A DNA stretch of 55,444 nt from an uncultured Clostridia bacterium (GCA_945948535.1 CAMFBN010000013.1:1-55444), one strand, 5' to 3'. Shown: positions 32,829-41,569, counted from the stretch's first letter. Translations and numbers: made by a program. Notes: generated by a model from the letters alone, not told the origin.

Positions 32829-34295
32829 ATGGAGAAATCATCAAAAAAGCGCGGCGGGCCTCTGCTCTGGGTGCTGATCGCGATACTGACCCTTGGGGCG
32901 CTGGCAGCGGCGGCGTATTTTACGGTATTCCATGTGAATCATTTTTCACTGGAGCTGGCGCTGACCGGGGAACCGAAGGTTCTTTTGGAGTATGGGGACA
33001 GCTATACGGAACCCGGTGTCATTCCCGTTCTGCGCGGAACCCTGTTCCTGAAGGACGGCTATACCCTGGAGAATCTGGAAATTCGCCGGGAAACGGATCT
33101 GAATGAGGGAAAACTGGGTAAGTATTCCGTCGCCTATTCGGCGCGGTACCTGAACTGCGAGGGCACCGCCCGGCGGGAGATCCGCGTCATCGACACAAAA
33201 GCGCCGACCATTACCCTGAAGGAGGACCCGGAAGGGTCGCTGGTTCCCGGAACCATCTATCAGGAGGCGGGCTTTACCGCCACCGATAATTACGATGGCG
33301 ACATTACAGAACGGGTGGTGCGGACGGAGGAGCCGGGGCTTGTGACCTACGCGGTCACGGATTCCTCCGGCAATCCCGCCGTAGCAAAGCGGAAAATCCC
33401 CATGCGGGACATGGTTCTGCCGGAAATCCAGCTGGAGGGCGGCGAGGACTACGTGATTACACTGGGTACCCGCTATGAAGAGCCGGGCTTTACCGCTATG
33501 GATAACGTGGACGGCGATGTGACCGCCATGGTGCAGGTAGAGGGCGAGGTGGACTGGCTGACCGCCGGAACCTACCCCATCACCTATACGGTGGCGGACA
33601 GCTGCGAAAATACAGCCGTGGTCACCAGAAATGTAGAGGTTGTTACCCAGCCCTGGCAGGATACGGTCTACCCCGAGGGCAAGGTGGTTTACCTGACCTT
33701 TGACGACGGCCCCATCGCCTATACCGAGCAGCTGCTGGACGTACTGGATGATTACGGCGCGAAGGCGACCTTCTTTGTGGTCGGCTCCGGCAGCGGGCGG
33801 ATGATGAAGCAGATTGTCAAGCGGGGCCACAGCATCGGTATCCACTCCGTCAGCCATGATTACGGGCAGATCTATTCCAGTCCCGAGGCGTATTTTGACG
33901 ATCTTATGAAGATGCAGTCTATTATTTACGACAACACCGGCGTGAAAACCACCCTGATGCGGTTTCCCGGCGGCAGCTCCAATCTGGTCAGCCGCAAAAG
34001 CTGCGAGGGCATCATGACCTTCCTGACTCAGGCGGTGCAGGATGCGGGCTTCCAGTATTTTGACTGGAACGTGTATTCGGGAGATGCCGGTGAGACAAAA
34101 AAGACGGAAAAAGTGGTGGATAACGTGATTGAGGGCATCGGGCAGCATCGGGTGTCGATTGTCTTGCAGCACGATATTCACAGCTACAGCGTGGACGCCG
34201 TGGAGGACATTCTCCGCTGGGGCAAGCGCAACGGCTACCGCTTCCTTGCTCTGTCGCCGGACAGCCCCGGCTTCCACCATGATCTCAATAACTGA
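32829..34295 (+). CDS. Membrane-anchored polysaccharide deacetylase with Ig-like (DUF5011-type) repeats
   Basis: A 488-residue extracellular protein. A short basic N-terminus and one hydrophobic helix (about 11-35) act as signal anchor. Residues about 125-275 hold two or more bacterial Ig-like repeats (QEAGFTATDNYDGDIT and EEPGFTAMDNVDGDVT are near copies). The NodB deacetylase domain (about 285-480) has TFDDGP (about 289), HSIGIHSVSHDY (metal His) and LMRFPGGSSN. It probably deacetylates peptidoglycan or a surface glycan. ATG 32829 has SD AAAAGGGAG. Monocistronic with a terminator. Confidence 0.92.
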   Translation: MEKSSKKRGGPLLWVLIAILTLGALAAAAYFTVFHVNHFSLELALTGEPKVLLEYGDSYTEPGVIPVLRGTLFLKDGYTLENLEIRRETDLNEGKLGKYSVAYSARYLNCEGTARREIRVIDTKAPTITLKEDPEGSLVPGTIYQEAGFTATDNYDGDITERVVRTEEPGLVTYAVTDSSGNPAVAKRKIPMRDMVLPEIQLEGGEDYVITLGTRYEEPGFTAMDNVDGDVTAMVQVEGEVDWLTAGTYPITYTVADSCENTAVVTRNVEVVTQPWQDTVYPEGKVVYLTFDDGPIAYTEQLLDVLDDYGAKATFFVVGSGSGRMMKQIVKRGHSIGIHSVSHDYGQIYSSPEAYFDDLMKMQSIIYDNTGVKTTLMRFPGGSSNLVSRKSCEGIMTFLTQAVQDAGFQYFDWNVYSGDAGETKKTEKVVDNVIEGIGQHRVSIVLQHDIHSYSVDAVEDILRWGKRNGYRFLALSPDSPGFHHDLNN

Positions 34296-34300
34296 AGCCA

Positions 34301-34330
34301 CACGGCGGCCAAAGGGCCGCCGTGTTTTCT
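34301..34330 (+). terminator. Terminator after polysaccharide deacetylase
   Basis: Perfect 10-bp stem CACGGCGGCC/GGCCGCCGTG with AAAG loop, then TTTTCT. Confidence 0.85.
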
Positions 34331-34342
34331 GTCCGAAACCGC

Positions 34343-34371
34343 TTGACAGAAGGACATATCTCAGGTAAAAT
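34343..34371 (+). promoter_or_regulatory. Promoter of tRNA-Arg
   Basis: TTGACA (34343-34348), 17-bp spacer, TAAAAT (34366-34371), 14 nt upstream of the tRNA. Confidence 0.85.
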
Positions 34372-34385
34372 AGCGGGGTAAATAA

Positions 34386-34462
34386 GCCCCAGTAGCTCAG
34401 CTGTATAGAGCAGCCGCCTCCTAAGCGGCAGGTCGGAGGTTAGAGTCCTCTCTGGGGTGCCA
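34386..34462 (+). tRNA. tRNA-Arg (anticodon CCU)
   Basis: A 77-nt tRNA with encoded CCA. The acceptor arm is GCCCCAG/CTGGGGT, the D arm AGCTCAGCTGTATAGAGC, the anticodon stem CCGCC... with loop CTCCTAA (anticodon CCT, reading AGG), and the T arm GGAGGTTAGAGTCCTCTC. The T loop reads TTAGAGT rather than the usual TTCGAAT, which is unusual but foldable. It has its own promoter and is followed by a strong hairpin. Confidence 0.93.
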
Positions 34463-34463
34463 G

Positions 34464-34492
34464 CAGCCGGGAACGGAAGGTCCGTTCCCGGC
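34464..34492 (+). terminator. Hairpin after tRNA-Arg
   Basis: CAGCCGGGAACGGA and TCCGTTCCCGGCTG form a perfect 14-bp stem with AGG loop. The following T tract is weak, so it may be a terminator or a processing structure; it also lies just past the convergent tlpA-like gene. Confidence 0.65.
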
Positions 34493-34502
34493 TGTGCTTC
34501 GT

Positions 34503-35075
34503 TTATTGAATCATTTCAATGCCCTTTCTAAGCGTCTGGGCGTCGATGGCGCCGGAGGAACGGGCCACGGCCCGGCCCTGTGCGTCGATAAAATAGGTAC
34601 ATGGGATGGCATTGACGCCATAGGCTGCGGCGGCGCTGAGTTGGGTGTCGTAGTAGGCGGGGAGGGTGTATCCCTGCTCCTTCAGATAGGCGGAGGCGGT
34701 TTCCACTGTCTCCCGGCTGCCGTCCGTCAGATTCACAATGAGAAACTGCACATCGCCGCCCAGCTCGTCATAGGTTTCCTGAAAGTCCGGCAGCTCCATC
34801 TTGCAGGGCCCGCACCAGCTGGCCCAGAAGTTCAGCACGATGGGCTTGCCGAAATAATCGGACAGGGAAACCGGGTTCCCATCCAGATCATACACGGTGA
34901 AATCCGGCGCAGTCACCGCCGGCTCGGTGGTTTCCGTCTCCGCCGCAGCGGGTCCGGCGGAAGATAGCTGCACGGCCTCCTGTTCGGATTCCAGATTCCC
35001 ATAGAGCCAATAGGCCCCTGCCAGCAGCACAATCAGCACGGCTGCCGCAAGGATCAGGGTTTTCTTGCTGTTCAT
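34503..35075 (-). CDS. TlpA-like membrane-anchored thioredoxin-fold protein
   Basis: A 190-residue thiol-disulfide protein. One N-terminal hydrophobic helix (about 7-26) anchors it, a low-complexity linker rich in Ala/Glu/Thr spans about 28-55, and the redoxin domain contains VLNFWASWCGPCKMELPDF (CGPC at 88-91) and the cis-proline region NAIPCTYFID. Uncommonly, a further cysteine (IPCTYF) lies next to the cis-proline. It would reduce extracytoplasmic disulfides with electrons from CcdA, encoded directly upstream. Last gene of the thiol-redox operon. Confidence 0.9.
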   Translation of the reverse strand: MNSKKTLILAAAVLIVLLAGAYWLYGNLESEQEAVQLSSAGPAAAETETTEPAVTAPDFTVYDLDGNPVSLSDYFGKPIVLNFWASWCGPCKMELPDFQETYDELGGDVQFLIVNLTDGSRETVETASAYLKEQGYTLPAYYDTQLSAAAAYGVNAIPCTYFIDAQGRAVARSSGAIDAQTLRKGIEMIQ

Positions 35076-35085
35076 CGGTTCCCTC

Positions 35086-35748
35086 CTATGCCAGCTGCCG
35101 CAGCAGCCGGCCCAGCATTCCGGAAGCCATCAGAATGCCGATCAGGATCAGGAAACCGCCGCTGAGCAGATTGATGATTTGATAATGCCGCTTTACCCAG
35201 TCAAACGCCCCCTTCAGCGCGTCAATCAGCACGGCGCTGAGGAGGAACGGGATGCCCAATCCCAGCGAGTAGGCAAGCAGCATGAGCGTGCCCTCAAGGA
35301 CGTGCCCCTGCTGGGTGGCGAGGGCCAGCGCGGAGCCGAGAAATGCGCCGACGCAGGGGGTCCAGCCCAGTGAGAAGATGATGCCGAACAGGGCGGCGGA
35401 GAAAAAGGTCATGTCCTGCGCATCCAGAACCCGGCTGCCGCCGTGAAACAGATTCCAGCGGAACAGGCCCAGATAGTTCAGGCCGAATACGATGACAATG
35501 ATGCCGCTGACCAGATTGACAATCCTCTGATACCGCACCAGCAGGCTGCCGATGCTGCCGGCGAGGGCGCCCATGGCCGTAAACACTGCCGTAAACCCGA
35601 CAACGAAGCCGAGGGCACAGCGCAGGGTTCTGCCGGTGCTGCGCTGGCCGCCGCCGGCAAAATAGGACACATAGATGGGCAGCATGGGCAGCAGGCAGGG
35701 GGACAGAAAGGTGACAATGCCCTCCAGAAACGAAACCAGATACCGCAT
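35086..35748 (-). CDS. ccdA: CcdA-type cytochrome c biogenesis/thiol electron-transfer membrane protein
   Basis: A 220-residue protein with six transmembrane helices. The two redox cysteines are in FLSPCLLPMLP (helix 1) and LGWTPCVGAF (helix 4), as in the DsbD core/CcdA family, which carries electrons from cytoplasmic thioredoxin across the membrane. It lies between trxB and the TlpA-like gene, so the operon supplies a complete relay: NADPH, TrxB, TrxA, CcdA, TlpA. Start ATG 35748, 3 nt after trxB. Confidence 0.93.
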   Translation of the reverse strand: MRYLVSFLEGIVTFLSPCLLPMLPIYVSYFAGGGQRSTGRTLRCALGFVVGFTAVFTAMGALAGSIGSLLVRYQRIVNLVSGIIVIVFGLNYLGLFRWNLFHGGSRVLDAQDMTFFSAALFGIIFSLGWTPCVGAFLGSALALATQQGHVLEGTLMLLAYSLGLGIPFLLSAVLIDALKGAFDWVKRHYQIINLLSGGFLILIGILMASGMLGRLLRQLA

Positions 35749-35751
35749 TCG

Positions 35752-36693
35752 TTATCCCTCCCGATCGGAAAGAAAGCCTTCCGCCATATGCACTGCCACA
35801 GCCCCGTCAGCAACAGCCGTGACCACCTGACGTACCGGTTTGGTTCGCACATCGCCGGCGGCGTAAACCCCCGGAAGCTCAGTGGCGGTGGTCTCGTCGG
35901 CAACGAGATACCCCTGCTCGTCCAGCTTGAGCTGGCCTTCAAACAGCGTTGTTGCCGGACGCCGTCCGACACTGATAAAAACGCCGTCGCAGGGAATTTC
36001 TTCTTCCGTGCCGCTGAGCTTGTTCCGGATACGAATGCCGGTGAGCCTGTCCCCATGGGGAAACCGAACAGCCTCACTGTTCCAGCGGAATTCCACATTT
36101 TTCGCATTCTTCAGCGGCTCGTGATAGATTTTTTCCGCCCGCAGGGTATCCCTGCGGTGGACGACAATGACTTTTTTCGCCACGCGGCTGAGCAGCAGCG
36201 CATCCGCCGCCGCGCTGTTCCCGCCGCCCACAACCACCACGGTTTTTCCCCGGTAAAACATCCCGTCACAGGCGGCGCAGTAGTGCAGGCCCCGTCCGGT
36301 CAGAGCCTGCTCCTCCGGCAGCCCCAGCGTTTTGGGAACCGCCCCGGTGGCGATTACCACGGTTTTTCCGTAAAATGTTCCTTCGCTGGTTTGTATCACT
36401 TTGGGATTGGAAGAAAGGTCCACGGATTGGACTTCCGCCAGTTCCGTCACCGCGCCAAACCGCAGGGCCTGGGCCTCCATTTTCTGCGCCAGGGTGAAGC
36501 CGTCAATGCCGTCCTCGAAGCCGGGGTAGTTGTCGATCTGATGGCTCAGCGCCATCTGCCCGCCGGGAGACAGCTGTTCCAGCACCAGCGCGGACAGTCC
36601 TGCCCGGGCGGCATACAGGGCAGCGGTGAACCCTGCCGGCCCGCCGCCGAGAATGACCATATCGAAAAGCGCGGATTTGTCTGCATTTTTCAT
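35752..36693 (-). CDS. trxB: Thioredoxin reductase
   Basis: A 313-residue FAD/NADPH flavoprotein. FAD motif VILGGGPAGFTAALYAARAG, active-site CAACD in HYCAACDGMFYRGK, NADPH motif VVVVGGGNSAAADALLLS with HRR following, and PGVYAAGDVRTKPVRQVVTA. It would reduce the neighbouring thioredoxin. Its start overlaps the trxA stop. The N-terminus carries a short extension (MKNADKSALF). Confidence 0.95.
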   Translation of the reverse strand: MKNADKSALFDMVILGGGPAGFTAALYAARAGLSALVLEQLSPGGQMALSHQIDNYPGFEDGIDGFTLAQKMEAQALRFGAVTELAEVQSVDLSSNPKVIQTSEGTFYGKTVVIATGAVPKTLGLPEEQALTGRGLHYCAACDGMFYRGKTVVVVGGGNSAAADALLLSRVAKKVIVVHRRDTLRAEKIYHEPLKNAKNVEFRWNSEAVRFPHGDRLTGIRIRNKLSGTEEEIPCDGVFISVGRRPATTLFEGQLKLDEQGYLVADETTATELPGVYAAGDVRTKPVRQVVTAVADGAVAVHMAEGFLSDREG

Positions 36694-37016
36694 TTGTTCA
36701 AAGACTCCTCCAGAAACTGGTCGATCATAGCCTTGGATTCCGGTGCGACGATGGAAGCGACAGCCTGTCCGTTTTTATACAGCACCAGTGTGGGAATCAC
36801 TTCGATCTGTTCCTGCTGGGAAAGTGCAGCCTCGTCATCGATATTGACCTTTCCCACAATCAGGGAATCCGCGTATTGCCCGGCGATTTTGTCATACGCC
36901 GGCCCGATGCGGCGGCAGTAGGTGCACCAGGGCGCCCAGAAATCCACCAGCACAGGCTTGTCAGATTGTGACAGCGCGGCGCGGAAGGCTTCGGCATTCA
37001 GATTCATTGCGGACAT
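36690..37016 (-). CDS. trxA: Thioredoxin with atypical CTYC active site
   Basis: A 108-residue thioredoxin. The active site is CTYC (31-34) in VDFWAPWCTYCRRIGP instead of the usual CGPC, and the cis-proline motif is VIPTLVLYKNG. Changes in the two central residues alter redox potential in this family, so it may be specialised. First gene of the operon; ATG 37016 has SD AAGGAGG. A -10-like TATACT lies near 37045 on the minus strand, without a good -35. Confidence 0.93.
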   Translation of the reverse strand: MSAMNLNAEAFRAALSQSDKPVLVDFWAPWCTYCRRIGPAYDKIAGQYADSLIVGKVNIDDEAALSQQEQIEVIPTLVLYKNGQAVASIVAPESKAMIDQFLEESLNK

Positions 37017-37100
37017 GGGAACATCCTCCTTGGTATCTATTTGCCTTTAGTATATCCATATTCCGGAGAAATTCCGTGATGAAATCACCAATTGCGTTGG

Positions 37101-37133
37101 CCAAAAGGAAACCCGCCGGGAGAACCCGGCGGG
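37101..37133 (-). terminator. Terminator after Cys-rich protein gene
   Basis: Perfect 9-bp stem CCCGCCGGG/CCCGGCGGG with a 4-nt loop; on the minus strand it is followed by a T-rich tract (GTTTCCTTTT). It lies just past the stop at 37139. Confidence 0.8.
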
Positions 37134-37138
37134 CATTG

Positions 37139-37963
37139 TCAGCTGCACTGGCTGCTGTCGTCGCGTCGTTCGTCGCAGTGGTCGGGAGAAAACTGTTTGG
37201 AGGGGAAGGGAATCCGGCTGAACATCTCGCAGGGATCCTCGGTGCAGCAGCCCCCGGCGGCATCGCAGCATTCCTTGACGGGAATGGAGTAATCCAGTAC
37301 CGGGATCACCAGCTGGGCGTCCCGCTCCAGCCGGACGATGGAGAACTGCCCCAGAGTGACAAACAGCCGCCGCTGCCCTCCGGAGAGCACCAGCTCCTCG
37401 TCGAAGACAGAGCAGATGCCCTGGGGAATCTGGGCCGTGACGGTGTCGCTGGCGCATTCGCCAACGTCCCGGATTTTGGAACCCAGTACCATGGGGTCCA
37501 GAACCTCCACCACGGCGGTGGGCCGGTTTGCCGCGCAAATCGTGTGCCCGTCGGGGCTGGCCAGACGGGTATCGCTGCGGAAGATGTGGGCCCGGCTGTC
37601 CTCGCCGCACAGGACGGCCCGCTTGCTGAACACAGCCAGTCCGTAGAGGGTCGTGGGGCGGCAGGAGCCTACCACCGCGTCCGCCAGTACACGGTAGTAG
37701 AAAGTGATGTCAATGCAGTAGTGGTTCCGGTCAAAGGCGACAGGCTCCACATCGATGTAGGTGTGAATCAGCTCCGCACTGCGAACCCGGACATTGGCGG
37801 CTGTGTCCAGAAGCTGCTGAGAACCGCAGGTCAGGTAGACCCGGAGATCTTCAATGCAGTCCTTGTCACGGCAGGAGTCGGTGATCTTTCGCGTGTGGAT
37901 GGACATGGTCTGACGCAGATCGCTGGAATCGCTGCGCACAGTGTCCTGGCATTGGTCTGACAT
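37139..37963 (-). CDS. Conserved-type Cys-rich hypothetical protein (274 aa)
   Basis: It begins MSDQCQDTVRSD, with no signal peptide or membrane helix. It contains a conserved-looking core (CRDKDCIEDLRVYLT, TYIDVEPVAFDRNHYCIDIT) and a C-terminal cysteine-rich region (CCDAAGGCCTEDPCEMF). The tail is hydrophilic and ends with SSQCS. ATG 37963 has a strong SD (GGAGG); upstream codons in frame extend antisense to galM and are rejected. From memory, proteins of this kind occur in spore-forming Clostridia, so a spore-coat role is conceivable; nothing here proves it. Monocistronic. Confidence 0.75.
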   Translation of the reverse strand: MSDQCQDTVRSDSSDLRQTMSIHTRKITDSCRDKDCIEDLRVYLTCGSQQLLDTAANVRVRSAELIHTYIDVEPVAFDRNHYCIDITFYYRVLADAVVGSCRPTTLYGLAVFSKRAVLCGEDSRAHIFRSDTRLASPDGHTICAANRPTAVVEVLDPMVLGSKIRDVGECASDTVTAQIPQGICSVFDEELVLSGGQRRLFVTLGQFSIVRLERDAQLVIPVLDYSIPVKECCDAAGGCCTEDPCEMFSRIPFPSKQFSPDHCDERRDDSSQCS

Positions 37964-38033
37964 GGAAATACCTCCCAATATGAAGATAAGCATACGCTTA
38001 TAGGACAGTTTATGCGCACATTGCCAGGAAGTG

Positions 38034-38069
38034 CATAAAAGCGGGGAAGAGCCATGGACTCTTCCCCGC
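38034..38069 (-). terminator. Terminator after galM
   Basis: Perfect 11-bp stem GCGGGGAAGAG/CTCTTCCCCGC; on the minus strand it is followed by TTTTAT. Confidence 0.85.
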
Positions 38070-38075
38070 GAATGG

Positions 38076-39092
38076 TTACCACTGAAAACGATAGACGGTC
38101 TGACTGTGATAGCGCTGCCCGGCTTTCGTGATGGGCTGGGGCCAGTCGGGATGGTGCAGCGCGTCCGGATAATACTGGGTTTCCAGAGCAACGCCGGTAT
38201 TTTTCCCGTAGTATACGCCGCCCTTGCCATGCGCATCCAGAAAATTGCCGGAGTAGAACTGAATGCCGGGGCAGTCGGTGTAGACCGCCATGCTCCGACC
38301 GGAGACCGGGTCATGGAGCTGGGCACAGGGGTTGCAGAAGACCTCCCAGTTGTGGTCATAGCCGCCCTGCAGCTGAAGACATTCATAATCCTGATGCAGG
38401 TCCCGGGAGATTGGCTTAGGCGCCCGGAAATCCATAGGCGTTCCCTCCACGCTGCGCTTTTCGCCGGTGGGAATATTCTCGGCGTCCGCAGGGGTGAAGA
38501 ACCGGCCGGGCAGGGTCAGCACCTGCTCCATGGCGGCATCGGTGTACTCGTGGCCGCGCAGATTGAAGTAGCTGTGGTTAGTGAGGTTGAACACGGTGTC
38601 CTGGTCACAGATTCCATCGTATACGATGTGCAGGCCGCCGGAGGCATCCAGAGAATAGGTCACGCGGATCTCGGCATTTCCGGGAAAGCCCTGATCGCCG
38701 TGGGGGCTGTGCAGCTCCAGAACGACTTCGGTGCCGGTGTGGGAAATGAGCTTCCAAAGCCTCTTGAAATAGAAGTCGGGGCCGGAGTGCAGATTGTTGC
38801 CGTTTTCGTTGGGCGTCAGGCAGCAGTCTCTGTTTCCAAGACGGAAGGCCGCGCCCTGAATGCGGTTGGCGCTGCGTCCGACGGTTGCGCCCAGACAGCC
38901 GTCGCCGTTTGCGTAGCCCACGCAGTCGTCAAAGCCCAGCACCACGTCAGCCAGATTGCCGGCGCTGTCGGGAACCAGCAGGGAGACCAGCGCCGCGCCG
39001 TAGTCAGTAATCCCAGCGGTGACGCCGCCGCAGGATATTGTGTAGAGGCCGGCTTCCTCACCGGATGGCAAAATGCCGAAAAATTTTCTCAC
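38076..39092 (-). CDS. galM: Aldose 1-epimerase (galactose mutarotase)
   Basis: Interconverts alpha and beta anomers of galactose/glucose. The 338-residue protein shows the family landmarks: YGAALVSLLVPD, LGATVGRSANRI, NENGNNLHSGP (substrate His), VFNLTNHSYFNLRGH (catalytic His) and TGVALETQYYPDA (catalytic Glu). I choose GTG 39092 because AAAGGAG lies 8 nt upstream of it; that SD overlaps the alternative ATG 39110. Its promoter (TTGAAA, 17 bp, TATAAT) is at 39156-39184. No other galactose genes are adjacent. Confidence 0.94.
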   Translation of the reverse strand: MRKFFGILPSGEEAGLYTISCGGVTAGITDYGAALVSLLVPDSAGNLADVVLGFDDCVGYANGDGCLGATVGRSANRIQGAAFRLGNRDCCLTPNENGNNLHSGPDFYFKRLWKLISHTGTEVVLELHSPHGDQGFPGNAEIRVTYSLDASGGLHIVYDGICDQDTVFNLTNHSYFNLRGHEYTDAAMEQVLTLPGRFFTPADAENIPTGEKRSVEGTPMDFRAPKPISRDLHQDYECLQLQGGYDHNWEVFCNPCAQLHDPVSGRSMAVYTDCPGIQFYSGNFLDAHGKGGVYYGKNTGVALETQYYPDALHHPDWPQPITKAGQRYHSQTVYRFQW

Positions 39093-39155
39093 GGAAATTG
39101 CTCCTTTCATTTTTCACGGGGAAACACACAGGGTTATGTAAAGGTACTTTTTGAA

Positions 39156-39184
39156 ATTATACTATAATCCGCTCCTGATTTCAA
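39156..39184 (-). promoter_or_regulatory. Promoter of galM
   Basis: On the minus strand TTGAAA (39184-39179), 17-bp spacer, TATAAT (39161-39156). Confidence 0.75.
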
Positions 39185-39286
39185 ACCTTTCTTTCAAAAA
39201 GTCGTAAAAAACGACAACAATCGACTGCCCGGCGGGCGGTTTTCGGCCGGACCCAAAACGGCAACTTTTTTCCGGCGAAAAGGAAT

Positions 39287-39337
39287 ATACTGTATTTTGT
39301 GCCTGGGGCTTGACAAAACCACAATATCTTGTATAAT
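39287..39337 (+). promoter_or_regulatory. nrdD promoter with two NrdR-like boxes
   Basis: The promoter is TTGACA (39310-39315), 16-bp spacer, TATAAT (39332-39337). Two 16-bp sites resemble the NrdR box ACACWATATNTWGTGT: ATACTGTATTTTGTGC at 39287-39302 and CCACAATATCTTGTAT at 39319-39334. They are separated by exactly 16 bp, the spacing typical of paired NrdR boxes, and the second covers the spacer and -10. NrdR represses ribonucleotide reductase genes when dATP is high. The nrdR gene is not in this window. Confidence 0.75.
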
Positions 39338-39388
39338 AAGCCCAGCATCAGTCCCGTGACCTACAGAACCCCCAAGGAGGAGTACCCA

Positions 39389-41569
39389 ATGAAAATCATT
39401 AAACGCAACGGCGCGGAAGTCGTTTTTGACATTGATAAGATCATCATGGCGGTGACCAAGGCCAATGAAGCGGCGGATGAAAAGGTGCGGATGACCCCGC
39501 TGCAGATCCGGCGAATCTCCGAGAGCGTGCAGATTTCCTGCGAGGAAATGGGCCGCAGTCCCTCTGTGGAGGAGATTCAGGATCTGGTGGAGAAGGCCAT
39601 CATGGCCCACGGTGCCTTTGAGGTCGCCAAGGAATATATCACCTACCGCTATACCCGTTCTCTGGCCCGGCAGTCCAACACCACGGACGACCGGATTCTC
39701 AGCCTGATTGAGTGCAACAATGAGGAGGTCAAGCAGGAGAACGCCAATAAGAACCCCACCATCAACGCGGTTCAGCGTGACTACATGGCAGGCGAGGTCA
39801 GCAAGGACATTACCCGCCGGATTCTGCTGCCCCCGGAGATTGTGGCGGCCCATGAGGCCGGCATCATCCATTTCCATGACTCCGACTATTATGCCCAGCA
39901 TATGCACAACTGCGATCTGGTGAATCTGGAGGATATGCTGCAAAACGGCACCGTCATTTCCGGCACCCTGATCGAGAAGCCCCATTCCTTCTCCACGGCC
40001 TGCAATATCGCGACCCAGATCATCGCCCAGGTGGCCTCCAACCAGTACGGCGGCCAGTCCATTTCCCTTACCCATCTGGCGCCCTTTGTCCAGATCAGCC
40101 GGGAGAAAATCCGCAAGAGCGTGGAAAAGGAAATGGCAGCCTTCGGCGTTTCCCCCAGTGAAGAAGCCATCACCAAGGTGGTGGAGGACCGGCTGCGGGA
40201 GGAGGTCCGCCGGGGCGTGCAGACCATCCAGTATCAGGTGGTGACCCTCATGACCACCAACGGACAGGCTCCCTTCATCACCGTGTTCATGTACCTCAAT
40301 GAGGCGAGAAACGAGCAGGAGAAGAAGGATCTTGCCATGATTATCGAGGAAACCCTGCGTCAGCGCTACGAGGGCGTGAAGAACGAAAAGGGTGTGTGGA
40401 TCACCCCTGCCTTCCCCAAGCTGATCTACGTTCTGGAGGAGGACAACGTCCGGGAGGGTACCCCCTATTTCTACCTGACCCGTCTGGCGGCTGAGTGCAC
40501 CGCCAAGCGGATGGTGCCTGACTACATCAGCGAGAAGAAGATGCTGGAGCTGAAGGTGGATAAGAACGGCGAGGGCCACTGCTACACCTGCATGGGCTGC
40601 CGCTCCTTCCTGACCCCCTATGTTGACCCGGAAACCAACCAGCCCAAGTACTACGGCCGCTTCAATCAGGGCGTCGTCACCATCAATCTGGTGGATGTGG
40701 CGCTGTCCTCCGGCAGAGATATGACGAAGTTCTGGGAGATTTTTGAGGAGCGTCTGGAGCTGTGCCATCAGGCGCTGCAGTGCCGTCACGAGCGGCTGAA
40801 GGGCACCCTTTCCGATGCGGCTCCCATTCTGTGGCAGTATGGCGCTCTGGCCCGGCTCCCCAAGGGCGAGCCCATTGATAAGCTGCTCTACGGTGGCTAC
40901 TCCACCATTTCTCTGGGCTACGCCGGCCTTTATGAGTGCGTCAAGTACATGACCGGCAAGTCTCACACCGACGAGGAGGCCAAGCCCTTCGCCCTGTCTG
41001 TCATGCAGAAGATGAACGATAAGTGCAAGGAGTGGAAGACGGCGGAGAACATCGACTACTCCCTTTACGGCACCCCGCTGGAATCCACCACCTACAAGTT
41101 TGCCAAGTGCCTGCAGAAGCGGTTCGGCGTCATTCCCGGCATTACCGACAAGAGCTACATCACCAACTCCTACCACGTCCACGTCAGCGAGCAGATCGAC
41201 GCCTTCACCAAGCTGTCCTTTGAGGCAGAGTTCCAGCGGCTGTCTCCCGGCGGCGCCATCAGCTACGTGGAGGTGCCCAACATGCAGCAGAATATCGACG
41301 CGGTGCTGGAGGTTATGCAGTTCATTTACGACAACATCATGTATGCCGAGCTGAACACCAAGTCTGACTACTGTCAGGAGTGCGGCTATGACGGCGAGAT
41401 CTCCATTCAGGAGGATGCCGACGGCAAGCTCATCTGGGTCTGCCCCCAGTGCGGCAATACCGACCAGAGCAAAATGAACGTGGCAAGACGAACCTGCGGC
41501 TACATCGGCACCCAGTACTGGAACCAGGGCCGTACCCAGGAGATCAAGGATCGGGTCCTGCATCTGTAA
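39389..41569 (+). CDS. nrdD: Anaerobic ribonucleoside-triphosphate reductase (class III)
   Basis: Glycyl-radical enzyme making deoxyribonucleotides without oxygen, 726 residues. An ATP-cone allosteric domain lies at about 1-95 (RNGAEVVFDIDKIIMAVTKA). Active-site cysteines include those in HCYTCMGCRSFL, and the zinc site is CQECGYDGE ... CPQCGN. The radical glycine lies in ARRTCGYIGTQYWNQGR near residue 703. ATG 39389 has SD AAGGAGGAG. The activase gene nrdG is not directly downstream, where it is often found. Tandem NrdR-like boxes suggest NrdR control. Confidence 0.97.
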   Translation: MKIIKRNGAEVVFDIDKIIMAVTKANEAADEKVRMTPLQIRRISESVQISCEEMGRSPSVEEIQDLVEKAIMAHGAFEVAKEYITYRYTRSLARQSNTTDDRILSLIECNNEEVKQENANKNPTINAVQRDYMAGEVSKDITRRILLPPEIVAAHEAGIIHFHDSDYYAQHMHNCDLVNLEDMLQNGTVISGTLIEKPHSFSTACNIATQIIAQVASNQYGGQSISLTHLAPFVQISREKIRKSVEKEMAAFGVSPSEEAITKVVEDRLREEVRRGVQTIQYQVVTLMTTNGQAPFITVFMYLNEARNEQEKKDLAMIIEETLRQRYEGVKNEKGVWITPAFPKLIYVLEEDNVREGTPYFYLTRLAAECTAKRMVPDYISEKKMLELKVDKNGEGHCYTCMGCRSFLTPYVDPETNQPKYYGRFNQGVVTINLVDVALSSGRDMTKFWEIFEERLELCHQALQCRHERLKGTLSDAAPILWQYGALARLPKGEPIDKLLYGGYSTISLGYAGLYECVKYMTGKSHTDEEAKPFALSVMQKMNDKCKEWKTAENIDYSLYGTPLESTTYKFAKCLQKRFGVIPGITDKSYITNSYHVHVSEQIDAFTKLSFEAEFQRLSPGGAISYVEVPNMQQNIDAVLEVMQFIYDNIMYAELNTKSDYCQECGYDGEISIQEDADGKLIWVCPQCGNTDQSKMNVARRTCGYIGTQYWNQGRTQEIKDRVLHL

